The notes under the pieces are model-generated. The model was given only the letters and a program-made list of their open reading frames with translations. It was not told the DNA's origin and did not search any database. Positions 53,588 through 64,000 of a stretch of 64,000 bases of DNA are shown here, piece after piece. The position numbers and the translations under genes are program-made. Numbering within the stretch: the first letter of the stretch is position 1; the number at the start of each line of letters is the position of its first letter. The stretch is from Trissonchulus latispiculum (taxonomy: Eukaryota; Nematoda; Enoplea; Enoplida; Ironidae): the NCBI GenBank assembly GCA_030248195.1, contig JASAND010021176.1, positions 34,101-98,100 on the forward strand, in the 5' to 3' direction.

Positions 53588-54120
53588 CTGTGAATCAACT
53601 TCAAAGGCTGTGATTTTGGCAAGTTGATCTTGTAAAGTGGATTCTGTCATATTGTTGCGAATTTTCTTGGTGAAGACGGACTCACGAAGTAAATATCCTA
53701 AAAGTTTCTGTTGTGATTATTTTGGTTAGCTGGAATGGTTTAAAGTTGGCGTAATCACAGCTTTTGCCTGTGATTGCTTTTGAAGACATAGGTAACTTTC
53801 CATGTTAAATCGAAAATATTTGTCTGTGATTTCTGGCGACGGGCTTGGAAAGCCGGCAACGGGATTGTGAGCCCATAGTCAGAATCAGAATCTTTAGAGG
53901 AATGAAAGGACGACAACAAAAACAGTTATGCTAAAGAGAAATGTTTAACTTTAGTATTGTATCTTCTGACTCACATTCACGCTGTGAAGATTTACAGATA
54001 ATATTGTACTAGTTGATTCTCAAATTTTCGCATTTTGCATGCAATGTTTTCGTGTACTCTTTTGACAGCTGAGATTAACCATCGCACAATTATCTTTGTT
54101 GCAACTACAGGACTGATTTA
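53588..54120 (-). pseudogene. Minus-strand gene remnant, copy 2
   Basis: Same three exons as 23998-24534. The last exon (YLLRESVFTKKIRNNMTEST .. ITAFEVDSQ, donor GTATTT) is open here, whereas the Cys-containing first exon has a 4-base deletion. The protein family is unrecognised. Confidence 0.4.
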
Positions 54121-54585
54121 ACACATTAGACGAAAAATTTTGAAAATGAAATGTTCCTTCAATAACTCTTTCATAACTCTAAGCCCTCATGCCAATCATA
54201 TTAGTCATTATTTGATGAACTAACGACTATCATTACCTATACCACCTTAAATTGATTTAATTAATTAATTAATTAATTTAATTGAAAATGAAAGTAGATG
54301 AACTTCTTCTATTTCACTTTTTGACTTCAGTTGAATTATAATCTTGAATGACTGCTTATTAAAACAATCTGCAATTAATTAAAACTCTGCAAAACACTAA
54401 AACCGAAGTTTTAGGATTCTTTGCTGGATAACTTGAGTAAATGGAATCGCTGTCCAACTAAAGAAAAACATGTTGAAATATGAGATTGGGTTGAGTGCTC
54501 ATTGTAGCAAGTGTTGTAGTTTGATCAATAACCCCGCTAAGAATTTTGATTGTGTTTGGATCGATTCCAAGATAGTTGGAATTAA

Positions 54586-55196
54586 CCCTTTAATGCCGGT
54601 AAGGGCCATATGGCCCAAGTTGCGATTTTCGTCATCTTATTTTTGAGACAGGGTCCAGTTGCCGGTTGGCAGTCTGGAAATTTGCTCCTTTTTCTCCAAA
54701 GCGTCCACTCTATTTTCAGAAAATATTTCCACACCTGCTTGAAAAATCGAGTTTCTATAGCATTCCGAAGGCAATGAAAATTTTGATGATTTCAAGCCCT
54801 GTCCGAGCACTGCATTCAAGCGTATCCAGAGTCAGCGGTAGTGCGTCGGCGGAAAAGTCGTTTCATCAGGGAGATAGGGGATATACTGCGCATTAAAATA
54901 ACGCATAGTTTATTCTGCCTCAGAATCAACTCTTGCTCCTAGAAATCAATTAGTTGATTTTCTGCAATGGAACTTTCTCAAAAATTCGCACTTTTTCCGA
55001 CTTTGACGGCTTCTAACTTTTTCTGAGTGCATCGGGGACCCTTCAATGGTTACATACGAAATGTAGAGCAATCAATTCTCTATCGATTGGTGGTAGACCC
55101 ATCTCTCTACGTGCTCCCAGTAAAAAACCGGCAGCCAAAAATGTGAAATCGGTCATTTTCAGCCGTTAGTCCAGAGAAAATTCAGGCATTAAAGGG
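54586..55196. mobile_element. 611-bp piggyBac-type MITE
   Basis: TTAA target duplications at 54582-54585 and 55197-55200 enclose an element starting CCCTTTAATGCC and ending GGCATTAAAGGG. The paralogous site near 24837 is empty, which fixes both ends. TTAA with CCC-starting ends is typical of piggyBac; Kolobok also uses TTAA. No transposase inside. Confidence 0.85.
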
Positions 55197-56722
55197 TTAA
55201 AGATAAAAAAGGTCTTAGCAGTGCTTTGTTGAATAAAACCACCACGACTCGGACTATTTCCATACGTAAGCCTGCTATTGAAAGCCATAGATGCCTAGTT
55301 GGTTGGATAAGGAAATACATCAATCGCATGATTTTCATTGGTAGTTTGCAACCAATTTTAAGTTTCATCTCTGAATCTCCACACGTCTTCATTAGCCTGG
55401 TTTGACTGCATTAGTCCCAGCTCGTATCAGAAATTCGTTTGAAATCAAGCAAGTAGTCGGTTATTTAATTCTATTATCCGTCATGACAAATACTTAGTCC
55501 CCATTGTGACTTTGCTCGCTACTTCTTCTCTGGCTAGTGTTGCCAACAAGTAGTCATTAAGTTCAATCTCGATAGTATGTCTCAAGGCAACCTTGGATAC
55601 GCAGTTGGTTGTCACTTTTTAGACTTGAGTGATTGCGTACTCTTTTAATGATAACTTAAGGCAAACGTACTGCTTCCAATGTATAAGCTGAACAGCCTGA
55701 AACACCACCATGGGTCGGCACTGGCAACTGTGTCATGGCAAAGAGCCGCTGGTCCTTTCGGTCTTGTGGCGTATTAAGGTAGTACCTTTTCCATTCGGAT
55801 TGTTCCACGGTCCCATTCTGAGCATTCCCAACGATATAGTCAACATGCCCTAACCGCTACATTAAGATGAGCCATCCACTGCAAGCAGCTGTTCTGGGCT
55901 TCTCTCAATAAATGGAAACAGTTGAGTAGGGAAATCAAACCCTCTTGTGTTCTGGTTACAATTAATAGACTAAATTTATGTCACCCAGATGTGCTTCTCA
56001 ACGACTTCTTTTCACAAAAATGATATTTTATTTCCTAATTTCGCATGCTCCTTCTTTAACGTCTGTAGCTTGGATTTAATAAATTGAGTGTTATAATAAT
56101 TATTCTTTTATGTTAAGGCAGCTTTTAATCGTATGTATCTTGACAACAGCTGTGAATATGAAAGGAAATTATTGTTCATTCTGGATATAATTGCCGGGCA
56201 AATAGAGAAAAGTTTATATACTTAAGGAAGTCCCATAATGGGTATTCAGGCTTTATCGAAAACTTTTGTGCTGTCTTGCTGATATGTTATGAACCGGCCC
56301 CTGTATGTCAAAGCGGTTTAGTGCAGTAATGTTGCACTTCTTTGTCACTAATTTTTGTTTTCGTTTGTTGAATTAATACAATACAATACAATACAAAGCA
56401 AAAGTTAAGAACATACCATTGGGGCGCAATGATGTGGGATTTTTGAAGCAAGCCTACGCACTTGTCGGTTCGCGCACACTTTGTAAGTTTTTGTTTTGTA
56501 AGCTTCGCTAACCTGTTCAGAGCACGGGCACTTATTGGACGAAGCCGACTTTCAAACCTGAGTCAGGAAAATTTACAACTTGGGACAAGGACGAATTTTT
56601 GAAATAAGTGAAACATATAAAACATAGTTTGCCTTCTGATTGTTTCCAAAAATGGTATGCAATAAGTTGTAGACATTCGGCCGCGCCCCAAAATAGGATT
56701 CTTTTGATGTCTTCTTTATTTG

Positions 56723-57110
56723 TCAATTTCTTTGCAGAACGGACTTTAACAAATTAGTACAGTGAGATACCAGCAGACAGCAGGGGCCTCTACGTCTAAG
56801 GTTCCTAAGATGAACAATGCGCCATGTTGAGTTATTCATCAGAAAACAAGTCCTACATGGTGTTGGGACAGATCTTAGTAACGGTCCCTCTGTTCTATCA
56901 TTTTCTGTACTTATTGTGTAACTACTGTGAAGTTGGACTATTTTCTTTCTGACTTTGCAAAGAGAAGCTTTCCAAGTCTTTCCAAGAATCCTTTCCAACC
57001 CAGCTGCACTTGCTACATACATTAGTTGGTTGTTTCCGACAATTTAACAAGGCACCGATGAGGTAATGTTTAGAGTGTACCGCAATGCATCTGGTTTTGA
57101 TTTTTTTCAA
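56723..57110 (-). other. Minus-strand ORFs of unknown nature before gene C
   Basis: A 99-codon frame (56723-57022, MYVASAAGLERILGKTWKAS ..) overlaps a 62-codon frame (56922-57110, .. NVCSKCSWVGKDSW ..). The stop of the longer one is followed at once by an AATAAA signal. No domain is recognised and no splice sites support it; it may be a relic of the same minus-strand gene or chance. Confidence 0.25.
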
Positions 57111-58025
57111 GAATTGTCACGACTAAGTTGGCCTCTTTAATTAGGCTTTCAAGTGTAAGGTAATGAAGCTGTTCTTTGTCAAAAGGCGAATTCTAAAAAT
57201 AATGCACCAAAATTTAAAAATTAAGATTTTGTGGGGCAGTTGTCCAGTGAGTCAAATCTCCTAGATCTATGCAAACCACCGCCTATGATGTTCTATTCAC
57301 AAGGATTTCGCTGTCAGCTGCTCACGAACGGATTTTCTGCATGTAATCGCTTGCTTTAAGACTTTGTTAATGGCTGTCTCATATCGACTGGACTCGCTAG
57401 ACTAAGAGTGTTGTATTATGTTTTTCATTTCTATAATGGTAAAGTCCAATTGTGTCTTGACGACAACTGTAAATAGGGAAGGCAATTACTATTCATTCTT
57501 GAGATAATTGTCGGGCAAACAGGAGTGTATCCAGGGAAATGCAATATTGGAGTCCAAAGTTTCCATCTAAGCCTTTATGTTGTATACTGTGGCTGTACCT
57601 GCTACATATGTTAAAGCAAAACTTAAGAATAAGGCTAAATTTGCTTTCACTGCGCTTGAGAGCAGTGGTGTGTGCTTTGTAAATATAGACATAGTTAGTG
57701 ATGCCTCCTTGTATTCTGCGTAAGTTTGTAGTTTTTCCAGCCTGTACTTGTTCACTCATGTGTAAAGTAGTTTTGTTGGCTTAAAAAGCCAAATGCTAAA
57801 GTAGTTCGTTGAGCCGTCAATCCCAGATGGTGAAAAAGTTTCAAGATCTGACCACTCAGCTCAAGCGAAACAACTAAATTCGTAACAAAAGAAACCAACT
57901 AGAAGTGTCTAGTCAAAGGTTATGATTACTCAGTCAACATGAACCTGTGTCTGGTATTGTTTGTTGCAGCAGCGTTCATAGTATTCTACTTTGCTGAGTG
58001 AGCCACCGACTCACCTGATACGAAG

Positions 58026-58086
58026 ATGGATACCACTTCATGCCTGCTGGTTTTTAGCTTTATGCTTGCGGGGCAGTCAGTTTCTG
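58026..58086 (+). CDS. Gene C signal-peptide exon
   Basis: MDTTSCLLVFSFMLAGQSVS with a hydrophobic core, then a GTAAAC donor in phase 1. Aligns with the gene B signal exon (shared C-x-LVF, S-x-SG end). Confidence 0.7.
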
Positions 58087-61000
58087 GTAAACATTTTTCG
58101 TTACCTTACGGGTATTTGTATTTGCTGTAAGCTGATGGAACGGATACTTAGAAATGCTTTGCATGACTATTTCAGCAGTTTAGATCTCCTGTCCCCTCAC
58201 CAGCATGGGTTTATTCCTGGTCGATCTACTACAACACAGCTTTTGGAATGTCTAAGAGACTGGGTTTCGTATATTGACGATAGAGTTCCTGTAGATGCTG
58301 TATATATTGATGTTAGCAAGGCATCTGATACTGTTAGCCATCGGAAATTACAAAGTACCTAAAAATTTTCTAAATTGGATAAATTCTTTTTTGTCAAACC
58401 GTTTCCAGTCTGTCAAGATCAATGGCAGACTGGCTGACACGAGTAGAGTTTTGAGCGGAGTGCCGCAAGGCAGTATTTTGGGGCCTCTTCTGTTTCTTAT
58501 TTATATCAATGATGTCGTTAGCCGTGTGAAGTTTAGCCATATAAAACTTTACGTAGATGATACAAAACTATATTTTGCTTCCAACTCAGAAATAGCTTAT
58601 AATTTTCTATTGCAAGACATTAATAACGTTTTTAAATGGGCTTCGGAAAACCAGCTAAAGATTGCATTAGAAAAATGCGTTCTCCTCCACTTTGGTTTCA
58701 ATAATCCAAACAATGTATATGAGGTTAACGATATACGGATTCCGACAGCAAATTGTGTTGAAGGTCTTAGAGTTTGGGTAGATGATAAGCTAAAATTTTC
58801 GGAACACTGCTCCAAAACTGCAGTAAAAGCGATGCAAAGGTCTAATGTGATTTTCAAGTCCTTTAGGTCTAGGGAATTGTCATTTATGCGTGCTATGTAT
58901 GTTACGTACGTGCGACCCATTGTAGAGTATTATTGTGTAATTTGGAACCCATACATGAAGAAGTAATAGAATAGTGAAGGCTTGGAACAACCTTCCGTTC
59001 GGTGTAGTTAATTCGGTCTCTCTTGATGTCTTTAAACGCTCCTTGCATACTATTGATTTAAGTGCTTATACCAAAATATTCTAAGATTTCCTATACTTTT
59101 TGTGTACCTCTATAATACTAATTACTAATCCTCTGTGTATTCCATATCAAATTAAAGCTGTTTGTCTTCTGTTTTGGGTATATATGAAATTTTATCTTGG
59201 TGATCTATATATATATAACTCCCTGTACTCTTTTCTTAATTGACTGGTTGTGCGTAAGTAGCTGTAATCTCAACTCTGTGCGTCCCTCTTCAGTAAATTT
59301 TTTACGTTGACTGTACATAATTTGTTAGTTTTTACTGAATAAACTAATTTGTTAGTTTGTTTATGTGTTAAATTAGGAAATTAGAAAAACTCACCTTTTC
59401 GCGAGCGCCATAGAAATCTCACGAATGGCAAGCTTTATATCGTACTATTTCCATACTTAGGAACTGTGATCGGTATCAGGGCCGCGTCGCAAAAACTTCT
59501 CCTAAGTACCCTCATAGGAGGCTACTTAGGAGGATGGCTAGGAGGGAGGTAGGAGACCGCCTATACCCATTTCAAAAAATTTCCCTAAAGTATAGATGGC
59601 GCTGCTCCCAACTTAGTAGAAAAGGAGTGCTGGATAAGTGCCGGCACTAGTCCAAAAGTACCGGTAGAACCGGTAGAATCAGAATCGAAAACGGAACGGG
59701 TAGGATTTTTAGAGCCAGAACCGGGACCGGTGCCGCTTGGAACCGGACCAGTTCTAGTGTACATTTTGGCTGTTTGAAACTACACTAAACTTTATGTGCG
59801 AATGATAGAGGAATTGTTCTGTTATGATACGCTTTAGCAGCAGTTTTCAGGCATTTTTTCAAGTTCAACATCAATGTCAAGTAGAATTACTAAGGTTTAT
59901 TCAATGTTAGCTCATACAAGAGGTTGACAAATGCAAGGATTAAAAAAGTATAAGGGCTAGCTATTTTCGTTTACAATTTGCCTGCTGTATTTTTCGATCA
60001 CAAAAAACTATCGCCCCGAAATAGCTTCAGTACAAATGATTAAACTTGCTGTTCATATATACTGTTGAATCGACGAGCAAGTATGAATGGACAGTTCAAA
60101 ATTGGTTGGGAAAGTTTATGTACTATACGTTTTAATGAAATGTAAAGATCATTGTTTTGTCAGAGTAGATAGTAAAATGTAGCTAAAAGCTGTCTCAAAA
60201 ACTCCTTGTAGCTTTTGTGCGTTCAAATGTCCCGTTTTATAGTAATTTTAAAAAAATTTTGAAATGTGTGATTTTAGCTTTTTATCAAAAATATCAATTG
60301 GAACAGGAACCGATTTCAAAAATCGGAACCGGTCTCAGCACTAGTAGATACTGGTCCCAGCACTAGCAGATACTAATAATGGCATGGCATAGTAGAATCT
60401 TTTGAAACCCAATTCTGCTAAGTAGCCGTCTAAACAGAACCTAGGGGCACCCCTAGAATTAGGAGCATTGTTGCAATTCCATAAATTAGGAGTTTAAAAA
60501 ATTGTAATGAATTTGTGAAGTATTAAAATTTGATTTACTAAAATTTGAATTGGTAAACAATTTTAATTCTTCAAAATTCATTAAAATTTTTAACGACCTA
60601 AGTCACAATTTTGATACCTACAGATCTCAGTACAAAACATGGAAATACTGTGATCTAGAATTTGGACAGATCCATTTGCCATTCGTCAGATTTGTGTGGC
60701 ACACGTGAAAAAGTGACAACTTTTCTAATTTCCTGTTTTGACACATGGAACTCAGCTTTGAGGTGAAATCACTCAATAGCCGCAAGACTTATTACTTTTA
60801 TTTTAAATTTTCGTTTTACTATACCGTTTGGATAATAAAATATGTAAAAATCAGCGATGTCGGAGAAAGTAGAAAAGCGCCAAAAATGGTCACCCCCTTA
60901 ACTCAGCTTTTAATAGCGTTATAGTGATGTTGATAACTAAAACGTTATCTTTGGAAATGCACAGCAAACAGCAGTAAAATTTAATTAAAATCTGCAGGCC

Positions 61001-64000
61001 AAATAGTCCTAAAACAATTAACAATATCAGGCATGTCAGATTAACTCCAAACGTGAGTGTTCCAAATTGCTTGGCTAAACTGTCTAGAGGTACCCTACGC
61101 GCATCACGACTATCTACCAGATAATAACCAAACAATGATTGTATTTTGTTTGTAGGCAATTACCTATACCAAAACACGGCGAAATCTTACAATGAAGCAA
61201 TAAGCATTTGTATGACGATGGGCATGGGTCTGGCCAAGTTCAACTGTAGATCAGATTACGAAGAATTAATACGATTTCTTGAGTATGTTTTGTGGATTCT
61301 TTCATTTTTTGCTTGGTTCAGATTTGGCTGGAGAAATGGACTTTCTATACTCAACTGCATATGTGCACATACCTGCGTGTTCATACAAATTGCAGACACA
61401 TCAAGCAAGTCCTTAGCATAAACGCAATTGTTAGGGAAGCCAATAACCTGAGTATATATTGCTTTCCTACATAACGGTACCTAATGTTAAGAGTATGCGA
61501 CTACGCATTTCATTTGTTATCCGAGCAAAAACTATACTCTGCTCGCTGACGGCGGACATGTCAAGGGACGTGTCGACCCACATATAGTCAAAATATTTTC
61601 TGTAAATATCAAAAATCAAGGATTTGACAAATTTTTCTAGTGTAAACATTGTCTTTTTCTAGTAATCAAAAAGTCTAGCTTTGTCTGGATAAACTAATTT
61701 CCATAATGAAATGTCTTCGTCTTTTCATCACTGTTCAGTCGCAATCTATAATAGCATGTGTTAGACGAAGAGTACATAATACATAAGAGTATGACAAGCA
61801 TCATACGCTATGTATTATAGGCCGGCTACAATCTCTGGACGCTATCGGCTGCCCCCCCCATAATTCAGACCCACTCATCCCGCCCCTAAGCATGTACGGG
61901 GTCCAAAAGGGGGATCGAGCTAGTGATGTTTCAGGCACTGAAACTGAAACTGAAACTAGGTTTCAGGTTGTACAGTTTCAGTTTCAGTCGCTGAAACTGA
62001 AACATAAACTGAAACTATGTTGGGAGGAGACCTGAAACTGAAACTGAAAATATTTTAGACGGTCGACTGAAACTGAAACTAAAACTAGATTGGGTCAAGA
62101 CCTGAAACTCGGACTGAAACTAGTTTCAGTCTTAGTTTCAGTCTTTTCTCAAAACATGAAGATTAGGAGGTTTTAAGCGGTGTATTCGTGAATATTCTGC
62201 AGTAGGAGTATAAATAATCATAAATTTAATTATATTATGTCTCAAGGCTAGAAACTGCAGTTTTTCGAATGAACTGAAACTGAAACTCGGATTGAAATTA
62301 AAACTGAAACTATTTACGTGAATTTACTTGAAACTTTGTGATCCCGACGCAAACTGGAACTGAAACTATTTTGGGAAGAGACCTGAAACTGAATCTGAAA
62401 CTAAAATCGGTTACTGAAACAACACTAGATCGAGCACGTGCTTTTTATTTTGTACACAAATGTGTAAATCATATTAGCTTGGACCCCATACATAAGTTGG
62501 GCCCCCGTCAATCTTAACATGTTTAAGTATGCTAACATAGACTCCGATCCCGTACATGTATATGAGCGGGGTCAAAGGGGTTTGAATTAAGGGGGTCTCT
62601 AAGGGGGGTAAGGGGTAAGTCAATACTAATTTAGTTCCTATGCTAGGATTTAGTAGTGAACGGCTACGGCTTAGGTTACTACGTTAAGGAATATTTCTCC
62701 TTGGCAGTCCAATTGGACAAATATCATCTGAATTTATTTTTCGGGATTCTATTGAGTACAGAAGACTTGCGCAGGGACTAACGGTCTTTAGGAGGACGTC
62801 TAAATAAGCTTGAAGAGATGAATACAGCTTTGCGCCGAGAAAACTCTGTAAACGAGCAACTATCTGCTGAAGCAGGGCACAAGTTTATTAAGATTCACTG
62901 CTGACCCCCGGAGAGATTTATATTTATGCCTGGTTTGATATTTTTGAAACTAAAGCAGAGTATCACGGTTGGCCTAAAGAGATAATGCCGAAAAACCGGT
63001 TGCGTTGTTAGGTGATTCAACTTTAGTATTTGTCCAAGACTTTGAACCGTCGGTAAAATTGTCATATGCCAATTTAGCTTTTGTTATGAAAAACAAATAT
63101 AGAGCACAAAATAGCTTTTGTTATGCGCTAGCAGTTACAATCTGCCGGTAAATGCCTGACGAAAATGTCATCCAATTTAGCCATAATTTTCTTAAAAGAC
63201 TATTAACTACCGACCGACTGTCTGGTATCTAACCGCTAATTAAGGAGGCGTTTCGATTACAGGTAGCCTAGAGAGTGCAACACTCGCAGAAATAGAGCCT
63301 TAACGAAATAATTCTACCCTAGTAAAAGATAGAAGGCATCATCGTTTTAATCGTAAGTACTTACTAATTTATTGGAAGGCTCAATATAAATAAAGCACAC
63401 TGCTAATACGGTATAACTATATACAACCCGCAGGAAAGCATCCACGTCGAAAGATACACATCAGCTGATAAATTAACGAATTTGGCTGATTAGTGATGTG
63501 GCCGAAGCCGAAAATTTTACACATCAGGACAAAAGAAATCTACTAGAAGAGTTGTGAAATTCCCTTCGCATAGCGAGTATATTCCCTGGCAAAAGTATTT
63601 TAACGCCTGCTAAAATTCCGAAGGTAAAAGATTGTGCTAACATAAATTCGAAAAGTTTTAAGATTGTAAAATGTAAGAGAAAAGTACTTTCAAAGACATG
63701 CACGACCAGTAAGCAGCCATAGGAAGTCCTGTCGCATTTACTACAAATGATAACAAAACTAACTTCAAGTAGTAAACCAGAAGGCTTACCGGAAATAAAC
63801 TTTCAGAAAAAGAGGAAGAGTAGTCTGACGAAGAGGAAAAATAGTAGTCAGACGTTAACACAGGCAAAGATCAAAAGCGGGGATTATTTGTCCAAGATAA
63901 AACAAAGTTGATAACACTTTAAAGCGAAGTAGTATTTCAAATTTAGAGAGTAGAAAAGAATAAATTGAAAGGAATAAAGTCGAAAAACGAGAACCCAAGA
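58026..64000 (+). CDS. Gene C: third CTLD-family gene, partial (5' exons)
   Basis: Two exons are seen: signal 58026-58086 and CTLD 61156-61282. Lengths (61 and 127 nt) and phases (1, then 2) are identical to gene B, so the same CTLD-stalk-7TM architecture is expected beyond the right edge of the window. Intron 1 has been enlarged by a LINE fragment and hexamer-ended elements. No further CTLD exon was found before 64000, although gene B has its second within 170 bp, so either that intron is longer here or the copy is broken. Confidence 0.55.
58098..59085 (+). mobile_element. Truncated non-LTR (Jockey/CR1-like) retrotransposon, reverse transcriptase remnant
   Basis: Reads ICICCKLMERILRN .. HQHGFIPGRSTTTQLLE, then after a frameshift near 58350 WINSFLSNRFQSVKING, SGVPQGSILGPLLFLIYIND and LYVDDTKLYF, the RT catalytic blocks, and later VWVDDKLKFSEHC and YVRPIVEYYCVIWNP. 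A separated end segment (VKAWNNLPFGVVNSVSLDVF) follows a stop at 58964-58966. It lacks the 5' half, is frameshifted and is internally deleted, so it is inactive. It sits in intron 1 of gene C. The catalytic box is YVDD where LINEs commonly have F/YADD. Confidence 0.85.
59478..60476. mobile_element. Candidate nested hexamer-ended elements in gene C intron
   Basis: An outer pair of inverted ends shares CTCCTAA-rich motifs (59488-59560 and 60400-60476). Inside, 59626-60364 has ends resembling TAGTGCTGGGACCGG and subterminal GGAACCGGT hexamers as in the hAT element at 29027-30807. Target duplications are not clear, so boundaries are approximate. Confidence 0.45.
60690..60895. mobile_element. Single-arm relic of the 26425 palindromic MITE
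   Basis: Contains AGCTTTGAGGTGAAATCAC, TATACCGTTTGGATAATAAA, ATATGTAAAAATCAGCGATG and CCAAAAATGGTCACCCCC, matching one arm of the 26425-27130 element. Confidence 0.6.
61156..61282 (+). CDS. Gene C CTLD exon 1
   Basis: GNYLYQNTAKSYNEAISICM then TMGMGLAKFNCRSDYEELIR; acceptor TTTGTAG, donor GTATGT. It is the N-terminal half of a C-type lectin domain, with FNCRSDYEELI identical to gene B. Confidence 0.8.
61921..62427. mobile_element. 507-bp hAT-type MITE, CTGAAA hexamer family
   Basis: Starts TAGTGATGTTTCAG and ends CTGAAACAACACTA, with the perfect 8-bp duplication GATCGAGC on both sides (61913-61920 and 62428-62435). CTGAAA/TTTCAG hexamers fill both ends. No coding capacity. Confidence 0.88.
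62436..64000. other. Right-edge stretch with weak coding remnants
   Basis: A coiled-coil-like segment (GRLNKLEEMNTALRRENSV) near 62793-62850 and an open 50-codon stretch (KPVALLGDSTLVFVQDFE ..) near 62995-63150 are visible on the + strand, but stops and frame changes surround them. They could be traces of a decayed retroelement. Nothing else is recognised; the region would be intronic to gene C. Confidence 0.3.

Larger units (their letters stand above)
52011..56230. repeat. Duplicated downstream segment, copy 2
   Basis: Counterpart of 22425-25635 plus 31357-31760. About 215 bp (53710-53925 against 24115-24330) are nearly identical with one mismatch, while neighbouring parts are visibly more diverged. 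It contains a 611-bp TTAA-flanked MITE absent from copy 1. Confidence 0.8.

Overview
This is animal nuclear DNA, most likely from an AT-rich invertebrate. The evidence is genes split into many small exons with canonical GT..AG junctions and matching phases, C-type lectin and seven-transmembrane exons, tRNA-derived SINE-like elements, a LINE fragment, many non-autonomous DNA transposons, and very long ACT and GT microsatellites. There are no bacterial-style operons. I cannot name the phylum.

The centrepiece is a tandem array of one unusual gene family, all on the + strand. Gene B (34361-52010) is the best copy. I read it as signal peptide, C-type lectin domain (CTLD), a stalk of about 1000 residues that is mostly threonine, a further Ser/Thr-rich region, a conserved 79-residue module and seven transmembrane segments resembling adhesion/secretin (class B) receptors. 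The CTLD-to-stalk junction and all junctions from the 79-residue module to the stop codon agree in phase. Gene A (13789-22424) keeps the stalk, the 79-residue module and 7TM exons at identical lengths, but has no recognisable signal or CTLD exon in the window and carries lesions in the stalk. Gene C starts at 58026 with signal and CTLD exons of the same lengths as gene B (61 and 127 nt) and runs off the right edge; a decayed LINE sits in its first intron. Downstream of A and B lies a duplicated 3-4 kb segment with remnants of a minus-strand gene.

The rest is largely mobile DNA, and several insertions can be placed to the base. 6499-7369 is a hAT-like element with an 8-bp target duplication. 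8152-12992 is another hAT-like element, itself interrupted by a 4068-bp element (8611-12678) with 1.5-1.7 kb terminal inverted repeats, a 6-bp target duplication, a C2H2 zinc-finger ORF, a 116-residue ORF repeated in each arm and 11-bp iterons. 25636-31351 is a 5.7 kb inserted element made of tandem repeats, a palindromic MITE and a nested hAT element (29027-30807); its empty site is visible in the paralogous copy. 32913-33890 is an inverted-repeat element that captured the C-terminus of a KRBA2-like integrase protein. 54586-55196 is a TTAA-flanked piggyBac-type MITE, again with an empty paralogous site. 61921-62427 is a further hAT-like element. Many of these hAT-like elements share one style: short terminal repeats running into degenerate hexamer arrays.

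The left 5 kb, 37.0-38.2 kb and the last 1.3 kb hold no gene I can support beyond the short remnants listed. All functional statements are inferred from sequence reading; no searches were run.
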